From: Chitinophaga eiseniae
GTDB taxonomy: Bacteria > Bacteroidota > Bacteroidia > Chitinophagales > Chitinophagaceae
NCBI RefSeq assembly: GCF_012641265.1
Contig: NZ_JABAHZ010000002.1
Location: forward strand, 1,364,001-1,428,000
Direction: 5' to 3'
Length of the DNA stretch: 64,000 nucleotides
Shown here: in pieces, positions 1 to 8,868 of the stretch
Layout: the number at the start of each line of letters is the position of its first letter
How positions within the stretch are numbered: position 1 is the stretch's first letter
Notes under the pieces: model-generated
Database searches by the model: none
The model's input: the letters and a program-made list of their open reading frames with translations, nothing else
What the model was told of the DNA's origin: nothing
Position numbers and translations under genes: made by a program

Positions 1-1986
1 TACGATAAAGGCCGGTTCAGGATAGGCGAAACCGTTATGATTAAGAGAGGTAATACCCTTACCAATCCCGGTGGTGGCGACCAGGTACACAGTATCGTTG
101 GTAGCTCCCTCATGATGCCGGCCACGGTACCTGTGTATGATCCTACCCAACCCCTGGGCGGATACGGCAGAAGGCCCACATTCATGAAGAACCTGTCGAA
201 CCCGGTAGCTCGTCTCGAAAACATAGAAAATACTTCAAAAGAACTTTCCATTCTTGCCAATGCTTTTGCCGAAGTAAAGCTGATCGAAGGCCTCAAATAT
301 AAATTCAATGTGGGCTTAACTCAGACTCAAACAGATGGTCGTTTGTATACAGGCGTCTTCGACGATGGTAACTCCGCAAATCCGTTACCGGATCTGTCGC
401 AATCCACTGGTACTGTCAATTCCTGGTTGGTGGAAAATACCCTGAACTACAACAAGAAACTGGGCAAACATAACTTTGATGTATTGCTGGGTTATAGTGC
501 TCAGAAAAACCTCTATTCCGGGTTTAGCGCCTCCCGCAACGATTTGCCGGTAGGTACCTATACCCTCGATGCGGGACTGGCTGGCTCTCAAAAGAATGGG
601 GGTGATGCCAATAACAGCAGCATGGTTTCCCGTTTTGGCCGGGTCACTTACTCCTACGATTCCCGTTACCTGTTTTCTGCTTCCATCAGAAGGGATGGTT
701 CTTCCCGCTTTGCACAGGGCTACCAATATGGTTCTTTCCCTTCTGTATCACTGGGCTGGAACCTGCATAACGAGCACTTCTTCTCTTCCCTCACTAATGT
801 GATCAATACCTTTAAACTGCGTGGTAGCTGGGGTGGATTAGGTAACCAGGAAATTGGTAACTATCTCACGCAAAACAGTATCACCAGCGGTCTTAATTAT
901 GTACAGGGCGGCGTATTATGGCCTGGCGCTACCGCCAGCAGTTATGCTTCACCAATAGACCTGTCATGGGAAGAAACCAAGATCACCAACGTGGGTGTGG
1001 ATGCAGGTTTCCTCAACAACAAGTTGTTTGTAATTTTCGATGTTTTCAATAAGAAAACAACCGGTGTACTGCTGAGCGTACCATTCCCGCCATCTGTGGG
1101 TAAAACAGGTTCACCTACCCTTAATGCCGGTGAAATCCAAAACAAAGGGTTTGACCTGGCCCTGGAATACAACGACAGAGTAGGTGAAGTAGGTTACCGT
1201 CTCGGTTTCAATATCTCCCATACTGCCAATAAAATGACGGCTATCAGCGTGGGTTCTGGCCGCCAGGAATTTGGCGGAATTTCCAGGGCAAAAGTAGGAT
1301 ACCCCATTGGCGCCTTCTTCCTGGTAAAAACGGATGGTATCTTCAACTCTAAAGAGGAAGTGGCCGCACACAGCAAAAATGGTACACCTATCCAACCCAA
1401 TGCACAACCAGGCGATATCCGTTATGTGGATTATAACAACGATGGTATCATCGATAACCAGGATGAGCAATACCTGGGTAGCCCTTTCCCTAAAGTAAAT
1501 ATGGGGCTGTCTGCCAACCTCAATTGGAGAGGCTTTGACCTGGGCCTGTTCCTGGAAGCGGTAACCGGCAATAAAATTTACAATGCCCGCAGAAAGTGGA
1601 TGGAAAAAATGAATGAGGTGACCAACTTCTCTACCGATGTATTAAATGCCTGGACGCCTGAAAATCATTCTAACTTCCCCCGTTTCACTTTATCCGATCC
1701 AAATAACAACAACCGCGATAACAGCGACAGATGGCTGGAAGATGGTTCCTACCTGCGTCTCAAACGCGTAGAGCTGGGATATAATATTCCCAAGTCGTTA
1801 ATGAACAAATGGGGCATTGACAAAGTAAGAGTATATGCTTCCGGAGAAAACCTGTTTACTATTACCAAATACAAAGGCTACAACCCGGATATTGGTGGAG
1901 CTGCACTGTCAAGAGGTATGGACAACTCCTGGGATATATATCCATTATCCCGCACAGTACTGGTTGGATTGAATCTTACTTTTTAA
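1..1986 (+). CDS. SusC/RagA TonB-dependent outer-membrane receptor, 3' part
   Basis: This is the C-terminal part of a SusC-type TonB-dependent receptor, the outer-membrane channel that imports glycan fragments or other large nutrients. The reading frame is open from base 1, so the gene starts upstream of the window; the ATG at 37 is internal. What is visible is the beta-barrel: alternating strands, the SusC-typical block 'SIRRDGSSRF' followed by 'GSFPSVSLGWNLHNE', the 'LSWEETKITNVGVDAGF' block, and a C-terminus ending in aromatic 'VLVGLNLTF', the outer-membrane insertion signal. A susD gene follows after 20 bases, so the two form one operon and one SusCD complex. The substrate cannot be read from the sequence. 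Confidence 0.93.
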   Translation, partial: YDKGRFRIGETVMIKRGNTLTNPGGGDQVHSIVGSSLMMPATVPVYDPTQPLGGYGRRPTFMKNLSNPVARLENIENTSKELSILANAFAEVKLIEGLKYKFNVGLTQTQTDGRLYTGVFDDGNSANPLPDLSQSTGTVNSWLVENTLNYNKKLGKHNFDVLLGYSAQKNLYSGFSASRNDLPVGTYTLDAGLAGSQKNGGDANNSSMVSRFGRVTYSYDSRYLFSASIRRDGSSRFAQGYQYGSFPSVSLGWNLHNEHFFSSLTNVINTFKLRGSWGGLGNQEIGNYLTQNSITSGLNYVQGGVLWPGATASSYASPIDLSWEETKITNVGVDAGFLNNKLFVIFDVFNKKTTGVLLSVPFPPSVGKTGSPTLNAGEIQNKGFDLALEYNDRVGEVGYRLGFNISHTANKMTAISVGSGRQEFGGISRAKVGYPIGAFFLVKTDGIFNSKEEVAAHSKNGTPIQPNAQPGDIRYVDYNNDGIIDNQDEQYLGSPFPKVNMGLSANLNWRGFDLGLFLEAVTGNKIYNARRKWMEKMNEVTNFSTDVLNAWTPENHSNFPRFTLSDPNNNNRDNSDRWLEDGSYLRLKRVELGYNIPKSLMNKWGIDKVRVYASGENLFTITKYKGYNPDIGGAALSRGMDNSWDIYPLSRTVLVGLNLTF

Positions 1987-2006
1987 TCGTTTAATGGCTT
2001 TGCAAC

Positions 2007-3647
2007 ATGAAGAAATCAGTTAAATATATAAGTGCACTCGCGTTGGTACTGGCTACTGCGGCGGGATGTAACGAAAAAAACTTCCTTAAACAAACGGATC
2101 CCAACAAGATCACAGATGCTACTTTCTGGAAAGACGAATCCAGTGTAAGCCAGGCGCTGGCAGCTACCTACAGCCCCCTGCGTTCTTCGCTCTACGGCTA
2201 CTGGGGTTCTTTCCTCGGTATCCAGGATATTAATACACTGGGTGATGATGTATTTACCCTGCCAGGGGAAGAACCAGGTACATGGGCGGTAGCTACTTTC
2301 GCTAACGATGAAAACAACGGTGACCTGAGCAGTATTTTCGGTAGCCTCTATCAGTGTATTCATCGCTCCAACCTGCTGATAGCCAAGATCGGCAGCGTAA
2401 ACATGGATGCTAATAAAAAGACCCTCTATATCGCAGAGGCGAAGTTTCTCCGCGGCTTGTCTTACTACCTGCTGGCTTCCAACTGGGGCGGCGTACCTGT
2501 GAGAACTACGCCTTTGGAAACAACAGATGGCTATGATACTCCTTGCAGTTCCAAAGCAGATGTATGGAAACAGGTGATAGCCGATTTCACCGATGCGATC
2601 CCCGGGCTTCCGGTTACACGTGATCCCAAAGAACAGGGAAGAGTAACCAGCGGTGCCGCCGTAGCTTATCTCGGTAAGGCATATATGTTCACCGAAGATT
2701 ATACCAAGGCGGAAGCTACTTTTGATATACTTACCAAAGCGCCGTACAATTACGACCTGGTGGCTAATTACGAAGATAACTTCACCGACAAGAATGAGTA
2801 CAACGTGGAATCCGTTTTTGAATGGACCTTTGCTCCTATCGGAGACCAATACGGCGCCTGGAATACAGAAACGCCCAACTCACCGATGTATAACTACCTG
2901 CCACAGTTCATTGGACCTCCCGCAGGTGGTGGCTGGTTTAAATATGTTCCCTCCAATTACCTGGTGAACGAGTTCCTGAAAGAACCTCGTGCAGCCGGCT
3001 CCGATACCAAATTCGATAAAAGGATGTACGCTTCCCTGATGTGGAAACGTTCTTCCCTGGGCGAAAGCGATACTACCTGGTATGACGGTAAAACCTTTGA
3101 CCAGCTGTGGAACTCCGCCCTGTCAAAAACAGTGCGCCTGTATCCGGATACACAGCTGGATACTGTTACCCATGGCCGTTTCCTGATTAAAAAAGGAACC
3201 AGCGCCTGGCGTAATGTGGCCAACGCCGATAACTATTGGGGACCTACTCCTTCTACCGCCAACTACCGTGTATTGCGCTTTGCAGAGATACTGTTGCTGC
3301 GTGCAGAAGCTGCTGCCCAGAATGGTAACAATGGTAAAGCACTTACCGATATCAACCGGATTCGCCAGAGAGCTGGTCTGAATGATAAAACAGTAGCAGA
3401 TTTGCCCGGCAAAGACCAACTGCTCGCGGAAATTGATCACCAGAAATTACTGGAGTTATTCTTTGAGCAGAACCGCGTATATGACCTGAGAAGATGGAAT
3501 AAAGCTGCAGGTACCTTATCTGCAATTTTAAAGACCAGGCAAAAACAGGGCGCTAATGTATTCCAGGCAAAACACTATGTTTTCCCAATACCAGCCAGCG
3601 AACTGAAATCAAATCCTAAGGCAACGCAAAACGATCTCTGGAAATAG
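2007..3647 (+). CDS. SusD/RagB-family nutrient-binding outer-membrane lipoprotein
   Basis: This SusD-like surface lipoprotein caps the SusC channel encoded just upstream. The 546-residue protein has a lipoprotein signal peptide ending in 'TAAGC' (lipid-anchored Cys21), the early SusD block 'TDATFWKDESSVSQALAATYSPLR', TPR-like helices with 'AEAKFLRGLSYYLLASNWGGVPV', and the late block 'LRFAEILLLRAEAAAQNG...INRIRQRAGL...ELFFEQNRVYDLRRWN' typical of the family. The length is normal. It is separated from susC by 20 bases and followed by a strong palindromic terminator, so it ends the operon. Confidence 0.95.
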   Translation: MKKSVKYISALALVLATAAGCNEKNFLKQTDPNKITDATFWKDESSVSQALAATYSPLRSSLYGYWGSFLGIQDINTLGDDVFTLPGEEPGTWAVATFANDENNGDLSSIFGSLYQCIHRSNLLIAKIGSVNMDANKKTLYIAEAKFLRGLSYYLLASNWGGVPVRTTPLETTDGYDTPCSSKADVWKQVIADFTDAIPGLPVTRDPKEQGRVTSGAAVAYLGKAYMFTEDYTKAEATFDILTKAPYNYDLVANYEDNFTDKNEYNVESVFEWTFAPIGDQYGAWNTETPNSPMYNYLPQFIGPPAGGGWFKYVPSNYLVNEFLKEPRAAGSDTKFDKRMYASLMWKRSSLGESDTTWYDGKTFDQLWNSALSKTVRLYPDTQLDTVTHGRFLIKKGTSAWRNVANADNYWGPTPSTANYRVLRFAEILLLRAEAAAQNGNNGKALTDINRIRQRAGLNDKTVADLPGKDQLLAEIDHQKLLELFFEQNRVYDLRRWNKAAGTLSAILKTRQKQGANVFQAKHYVFPIPASELKSNPKATQNDLWK

Positions 3648-3674
3648 TAGTTATTGTCGAAGTTATTTATCCCC

Positions 3675-3718
3675 AATAAAAAAAGCATCGCGCCGGCCGG
3701 CGCGATGCTTTTTTTATT
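3675..3718. terminator. Bidirectional terminator, 44-bp perfect palindrome
   Basis: A perfect inverted repeat with no unpaired loop base: the GC-rich core at 3685-3708 is flanked by seven A on the left and seven T on the right. It lies between the 3' ends of the convergent susD gene (+) and the esterase-like gene (-) and can terminate transcription from both sides. Confidence 0.92.
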
Positions 3719-3728
3719 AAGTAGCCCG

Positions 3729-6455
3729 CTACTTCCAGCCTTTGTCGAAATATCCTTTTTTCAAAACAGCTTCACTAATCAGATTTTTTACTTCGTAGTC
3801 ATACCACCCGGTATACTGTAAGTCCGGCGCCATATGCGCTATAGATGAGTTGTTGGAGCCAAGCAGCAGAATATATTTTTTAGGATTTAAAGGATTAGGA
3901 TAGATAAGTGTATACCCTAAAGAATTGCCATCAATATGCCGGGAGCCAATATCTAAAGAATTGGCGTCAATTTTTAGGGGAAGTTTAGGCGCCAGGCGCT
4001 TAATGAAAGAATTGGTAGCGGGATTGCCGATAAGTATCAGGTTGCTACGGGCAATATCTCCCTTATTCACAACCGCAGCTGTTTTAACAGGGCAAGTGTT
4101 GAGGTTGTTTTCCTGCCAGTTTTGAATAAATTTATTCACCATCATTTGGTTGACAAGCCTTTCTTCTTTGGTGCCGGCATCGCCGCTTACCAACAGGAAA
4201 TTGTCTTTAAAGATATCGTTGACAGGGCCTTCTACGTCGTGATTCTTTTCCAGGAGTCCCGGCTGCTGTTGTTTACCAATGGATAAGTGCAGGGCATCTG
4301 CCTGTGGGGCAATGTTAAAGTAAGCGGTGTCATTGTTGGTAATCACCAATAACTTTTTGTTTCGCTGAAGTCCGGGTAATTGCGTTAAGTCGATCGAATA
4401 TTGCAGTATGTTCTTCGTTGTTATTTTGAGCAGGTTGTTACTGTGGAAGGTTGCCTGGATATTAGCCAGCGCATGTAGCGTATCTATCTGATCAATGGTC
4501 ATCCAATAAGCCCGGTTATACTTTAGCTGAAAGGTGGAGAAGTTGATGGATAGCGGTGCTGTAGTTACTTTATCCTTGAAAAAGGAAAACATCTTTCGCA
4601 GAATGAGTGCATCAGGATATAGATCCAGGTTGGGAGTTTTGGTAATATTACCTACACTGTCCAGTATGATATTAAATCCCTGCGCTTTCGCCTGGTTGTA
4701 TATTGTTTTTGAAATAGCATAATCAGATTTATGGTCAGCGGGTGCATGGCCGATGTATAAGGGGATATGCTGATAATTATTAATCGTTTGCAGGAGGTTG
4801 TTTTCCTTTACCCATTCTGTTGGAAAACGAAATAAGTCGGAGCTCGGATCCAGCAGCGTTTTACTTTTGGTGTAATTAAGTTCCGGGCCTTCTACGCCAA
4901 TGGCTGCAAAGTATTCCGGAAACCTGTTTGCCAGCAGCATCGCAAACATACCTCCCGAACAAACGCCATACAGGTAAACACGATGCTGATCGATGGCATA
5001 GTCTTCACTGACTTTCTTCATCGCTTCAAAAATGCTGGTGGAAACAACCGGATTTAGGTTATATCTTTCAAAGATCCTTGCAGCAGGCCACAGGATAGCA
5101 TACCCAAATTTATCGGCAAGCCTTGTCAGCGCATCAATTTTATCTAAATAAGCTACATGGGGACTCTGGATGAAGGGTACTCTTTGGCTCACCCATGGAA
5201 TGACCATCACCAGCGGAATCGGAACGTTTTTTCGGTAACTGCCAGGAACATAAACCATATAGTTTTCAGTCCCTCCATCTACCTTCGAAATATAACCACG
5301 TAAATGCCTCCCTGGCTTGTTGGAAAACCCTGCGTCATTTACAATACCGGCTATGTCGAATAAGGTAATAGCAATTTTTCGGTATAACTGGTCATCGCAT
5401 CCATACCGGGTACCAAAACTTTCCAGGTACCGGAACCTGGAGAAAAGTGTTTGGGTATTCACCAGGAAATCCCCGTCCGGCCTGCCGGCCGATAATTTGA
5501 CAGAGTCCGCATCGTACATGTCGTGGTAGTTTCCTATCATGAATATTTCGCTCAAGGTGTCCCCTGGTACCAGTATTTTGCATTTATAGGACCCCTTATC
5601 AAGATGGTGTAGGGGGATTTGCCAGTTGGATCCCCGGGGTAGTTTGGTGGAGAGCATCTCTTTCCCTGCCGGACTGAAAACCTGTAAGGTCGTTGAATCG
5701 CGCAGCGGTGTGAAGCAAGGGTTGAGGTTTATTTTTAAACTATCGTTTGCGCCCAGCAGACAGTGCTCCAAAAAGTCGTACCCGAATTTATGCTGGTAAA
5801 ATTCCGCGGCATAATCGATACGGCTCATATTGAGGTAGAAAGCCCAATATCCTCCGCCATTATTACACTTTAACAAAACAAAGTTGGGTCCTTTCTTCAG
5901 GTGAACGACAAAGATGTCTGTATTTCGCTGCATAGATCTTGCATCATTTACCCGAAAGCATAACTGTTGATTTACCCATATTTTCATCCCATCGTCGCTA
6001 CCCAGGAGAAACGCAATATCCTGATCCACAGGACTGTTCACGGAAAATATGGCATAGCAGTTGGCATGAGGGAGTGCTGTAAATAGCTCCACGCCATCTA
6101 CATAAGAGTGAGGTGTTTGATACAGGAAACTCTTCTTCCCTGCTTTATCCCTTAGCCGGGAAACGTTATCAAAGTTGATCTGCTCTTCCCGGAGTCCATA
6201 CTGGATAAACTCATCTGTATCGATATGATGTAATGATCCTGAATTACTTGTAAATGGACCAAATAGTATCATGCGGCCAACGTTCACTTCAGTATTGAAT
6301 TTTTCAGCTGCCGGCAACTGGATATTCGGAATCTCTGAAGCGTTGGAACAAGCGGTAAATAAGGCTGCCAGGAGCAACAAAAGGCTGGCGTACTTACCAG
6401 GGAAGTATAGGGGTGCAGACTGCTGCCTGCCGGGGCGCTTTCGTAGGGATATCAT
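3729..6455 (-). CDS. Large lipoprotein with PHB-depolymerase/esterase-like alpha/beta-hydrolase domain and Cys nucleophile elbow
   Basis: A 908-residue predicted lipoprotein (signal peptide ending 'LFTAC', Cys36). Residues about 130-210 contain 'GSDDGMKIWVNQQLCFRVND...LKKGPNFVLLKCNNGGGYWAFYLNM', resembling a carbohydrate-binding jelly-roll. About residues 390-640 look like an alpha/beta hydrolase of the PHB depolymerase/feruloyl esterase type: 'YMVYVPGSYRKNVPIPLVMVIPW', then the elbow 'YLYGVCSGGMFAMLLANRFPEYF'. The usual elbow Ser is replaced by Cys499, as in dienelactone hydrolases. A C-terminal region of about 200 residues is unassigned. It is a single gene, divergent from the arylsulfotransferase operon. 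A surface or periplasmic esterase or peptidase is an inference; the substrate is unknown. Confidence 0.7.
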   Translation of the reverse strand: MISLRKRPGRQQSAPLYFPGKYASLLLLLAALFTACSNASEIPNIQLPAAEKFNTEVNVGRMILFGPFTSNSGSLHHIDTDEFIQYGLREEQINFDNVSRLRDKAGKKSFLYQTPHSYVDGVELFTALPHANCYAIFSVNSPVDQDIAFLLGSDDGMKIWVNQQLCFRVNDARSMQRNTDIFVVHLKKGPNFVLLKCNNGGGYWAFYLNMSRIDYAAEFYQHKFGYDFLEHCLLGANDSLKINLNPCFTPLRDSTTLQVFSPAGKEMLSTKLPRGSNWQIPLHHLDKGSYKCKILVPGDTLSEIFMIGNYHDMYDADSVKLSAGRPDGDFLVNTQTLFSRFRYLESFGTRYGCDDQLYRKIAITLFDIAGIVNDAGFSNKPGRHLRGYISKVDGGTENYMVYVPGSYRKNVPIPLVMVIPWVSQRVPFIQSPHVAYLDKIDALTRLADKFGYAILWPAARIFERYNLNPVVSTSIFEAMKKVSEDYAIDQHRVYLYGVCSGGMFAMLLANRFPEYFAAIGVEGPELNYTKSKTLLDPSSDLFRFPTEWVKENNLLQTINNYQHIPLYIGHAPADHKSDYAISKTIYNQAKAQGFNIILDSVGNITKTPNLDLYPDALILRKMFSFFKDKVTTAPLSINFSTFQLKYNRAYWMTIDQIDTLHALANIQATFHSNNLLKITTKNILQYSIDLTQLPGLQRNKKLLVITNNDTAYFNIAPQADALHLSIGKQQQPGLLEKNHDVEGPVNDIFKDNFLLVSGDAGTKEERLVNQMMVNKFIQNWQENNLNTCPVKTAAVVNKGDIARSNLILIGNPATNSFIKRLAPKLPLKIDANSLDIGSRHIDGNSLGYTLIYPNPLNPKKYILLLGSNNSSIAHMAPDLQYTGWYDYEVKNLISEAVLKKGYFDKGWK

Positions 6456-6628
6456 TTTGTGGGTTATGATTTTGATCTTAGAGAATAGAGTTTTAAATTA
6501 CACACAATTATTCCAATTGTCAAGATTTCACGAAGTGGAAATATAATTTGCCGCTGATACTAATCCTGATCTCATACCAGGGAGTTTTTATATCACAGAA
6601 CAATGAATTTTTACTAATTATCAACCTA

Positions 6629-7744
6629 ATGAATTTACGCCACTGGCTTTTAATTTTATTTATCTTCTGCGCTTGCCGGCAACCAACCACCAAAACCTTG
6701 CCCTACTGGGTACAGGAAGCATTTAGCATCGATAGTATGCAGCCGGCAAAGTTATCGCCCCGTTTCCGGGATGGCTATGTGTTGGTGAGCCAGCGCGATG
6801 ATCCGGGAGCGCTATTTCTCCTTAACAGCAAAGGACAGGTGGTTTGGTTCCACCAGGTAAAAGGCACCGGTTTTAAAACCGCGCATCTTACGGCCAACAA
6901 AACATTTCTCTGTATCCTGGGAGGCAAAGAATACGCCACCAGTTACGGCAATCAGATATTGGAAATATCGCTGGAGGGCGATACCCTGTTAAACCTGCGC
7001 AAAGGACAGGGCGACTTTACCGCCAATGCACATCATGAAGTGCTGCTAAATCCCGATAATAACATTGTGCTGTTAAGTATCGTGGAAAAAGTTGTTGACC
7101 TCAGCGCTGCTGGTGGCAGTACCCGCGATACCGTTAAAAGCGATGGTATTCTCGTGCTGGATCGAAAAGGTCATAAGCTATGGGAATGGACGGTGTTTGA
7201 TGCTTTAAGCCCACTAACGGATACGGCTATACTGCGTACCCGTACGGACTGGATGCATGCTAACAGTCTTAGTTACGATAAAGATGGCAACTATCTCATT
7301 TCCTTTTACAACAACGGACAAATATGGAAGCTGGATGCCAACACAGGTCGCGTAATCTGGAAATTTGGCCGTGGCGGCGATTTCAGCTATCCTGATTCGG
7401 CTGCTTTTGATATGGGGCATGCGGTACATATTAACAGCGAAAATGACCTGATGTTGTTTGATAACGGCGTGTCCCGCCAACTGTCACAAACACTCAGTTT
7501 CCACCTGGATGAGCAGACTAAAACAGCTACGGTAAATATCCGTTCTCCCTTACCTGGTTATTTGTTTAACGATCGGATGGGAAGTGCTTATCTGGTGGAT
7601 AAGGACAACCTGTTGCAATGTTGTTCCAAACGCAATACGGTTTTGCTGACCGACCGGCATGGTACGCCGCTGTGGCAGCTGCGTTGCACCTTTATTCCTT
7701 ACCGGGCAGAGTTTATTCCTAAGGAAGCCCTCCCTGGTTTATAG
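6629..7744 (+). CDS. Arylsulfotransferase (ASST)-family lipoprotein
   Basis: The protein resembles the arylsulfotransferase family, beta-propeller enzymes that move sulfate between phenolic compounds in the periplasm. Family-like blocks are 'NAHHEVLLNPDNNIVLL', 'DWMHANSLSYDKDGNYLISFYNNGQIWKLD', 'GRVIWKFGRGGDF' and 'MGHAVHINSENDLMLFDNG'; the His residues in them fit the His-rich active site of AssT. I chose the ATG at 6629 (371 residues) because it gives a clean lipoprotein signal, MNLRHWLLILFIFCAC; an in-frame TTG at 6548 would add 27 unlikely residues. It is followed after 36 bases by a cytochrome c gene. The family also includes propeller proteins of unknown activity, so the enzymatic role is tentative. 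Confidence 0.8.
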   Translation: MNLRHWLLILFIFCACRQPTTKTLPYWVQEAFSIDSMQPAKLSPRFRDGYVLVSQRDDPGALFLLNSKGQVVWFHQVKGTGFKTAHLTANKTFLCILGGKEYATSYGNQILEISLEGDTLLNLRKGQGDFTANAHHEVLLNPDNNIVLLSIVEKVVDLSAAGGSTRDTVKSDGILVLDRKGHKLWEWTVFDALSPLTDTAILRTRTDWMHANSLSYDKDGNYLISFYNNGQIWKLDANTGRVIWKFGRGGDFSYPDSAAFDMGHAVHINSENDLMLFDNGVSRQLSQTLSFHLDEQTKTATVNIRSPLPGYLFNDRMGSAYLVDKDNLLQCCSKRNTVLLTDRHGTPLWQLRCTFIPYRAEFIPKEALPGL

Positions 7745-7780
7745 TATAATTTTTTTTGGAAGATAAATACCTGGCCTATT

Positions 7781-8788
7781 ATGAAGAGTTTATTACGTAT
7801 CGCTACCGGTGGTTTCCTGCTGGCTACTGCCGCCACCGTATTTTATTCCTGCCAGACAAAGGTGCAGGGAGAAGAAAAAGAAAAAACGAAAACACCGGCA
7901 GTGGCAACTGCGCTGTTGCAAGTCGATAGCACGGCCATTCCCAATGATAAGTTTGGAAAGGAAGTAAAATATGGGCAGCAGCTGATGTATAATACAGCCT
8001 ATTACATAGGTCCGGAAGGCATCAATGGGAAGTACCTTGGCAATAAAATGAATTGTACCAACTGTCACCAGCAGGGAGGTACCAAGCCTTTTTCCTTTAA
8101 TCTCATGTTGTCGCATGAAGACTATCCCCAGTACCGTGCCCGGGAAGGAAAAGTATTGACCCTGGCGGAAAGGGTGAACAATTGCGTTACCCGCCCGCAT
8201 AATGGCCGTCCACTGCCGCTCGACAGTAAAGAGATGGTGGCGTTCCTGTCATATTTCAGGTGGATCAACAGCTTTGTACCGAAGGACAAGCCTTTTAAAG
8301 GCCAGAAAAACCTGTCGGTAACGTTGCCTGATATAGCGGCTAACCCGGAGCATGGCGCGCTGCTGTATGAGCAACATTGCGCCCGTTGTCATGGGAAAGA
8401 AGGAGAGGGACAATTACGCCCCGACCAGCTAACCTACACCTATCCGCCCTTATGGGGAAAATATGGATACCAGCCGGGTTCCAGTATGCACCGCATTATT
8501 AAACAGGCGCAATGGCTGAAAGCCAACATGCCATATGATAAGGCTACCTGGGATAAACCTTTCCTCAGCGATGCCGAAGCCATGGATATTGCCGCTTTTG
8601 TAAACGACGATAGCCGTCATCAGCGCCCCGATGTAAAGAATTTTGATTATCCGCATATGGAAGAAAAAGCATTGGACTATGATAAAGGTCCTTTTGCTGA
8701 TACTTTTTCCGTTGCCCAGCATAAGTTTGGCCCTTATCAACCGGTAATCGATTACTGGAAAGCCAAGGGTATGAAAGCCAGTTATTGA
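7781..8788 (+). CDS. TsdA-like dihaem cytochrome c lipoprotein
   Basis: A 335-residue exported dihaem cytochrome c. The signal peptide ends in 'FYSC' (Cys24), giving a lipoprotein. The two haem-binding motifs are CTNCH at 92-96 and CARCH at 200-204. The first domain matches the thiosulfate dehydrogenase TsdA pattern: 'EDYPQYRAREGKVLTLAERVNNC' and 'NGRPLPLDSKEMVAFLSYFRWI', with Cys135 where TsdA has its unusual Cys haem ligand. 'RIIKQAQWLKANMPYDK' in the second domain supplies a likely Met ligand, and the tail 'FADTFSVAQHKFGPYQP' is also TsdA-like. It forms an operon with the upstream ASST-like gene. Thiosulfate/tetrathionate chemistry is possible but inferred. Confidence 0.85.
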   Translation: MKSLLRIATGGFLLATAATVFYSCQTKVQGEEKEKTKTPAVATALLQVDSTAIPNDKFGKEVKYGQQLMYNTAYYIGPEGINGKYLGNKMNCTNCHQQGGTKPFSFNLMLSHEDYPQYRAREGKVLTLAERVNNCVTRPHNGRPLPLDSKEMVAFLSYFRWINSFVPKDKPFKGQKNLSVTLPDIAANPEHGALLYEQHCARCHGKEGEGQLRPDQLTYTYPPLWGKYGYQPGSSMHRIIKQAQWLKANMPYDKATWDKPFLSDAEAMDIAAFVNDDSRHQRPDVKNFDYPHMEEKALDYDKGPFADTFSVAQHKFGPYQPVIDYWKAKGMKASY

Positions 8789-8813
8789 CCCCCTATTTAA
8801 TCCCTATGTAAGC

Positions 8814-8846
8814 AAAAAGGTTGTTCCATCGTGGAACAACCTTTTT
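8814..8846. terminator. Bidirectional intrinsic terminator
   Basis: A perfect 15-bp stem (8814-8828 with 8832-8846) with loop TCG; the arms begin with A5 and end with a T run. It sits between the convergent cytochrome c gene (+) and DUF885 gene (-). Confidence 0.92.
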
Positions 8847-8868
8847 TTATGCCCGTAGTTAACCCGGA

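Noticed and set aside
2016..2849. 277-codon open frame on the minus strand inside susD
   Set aside because: It lies wholly within a well-supported susD and encodes no recognisable domain; it is a shadow of codon use.
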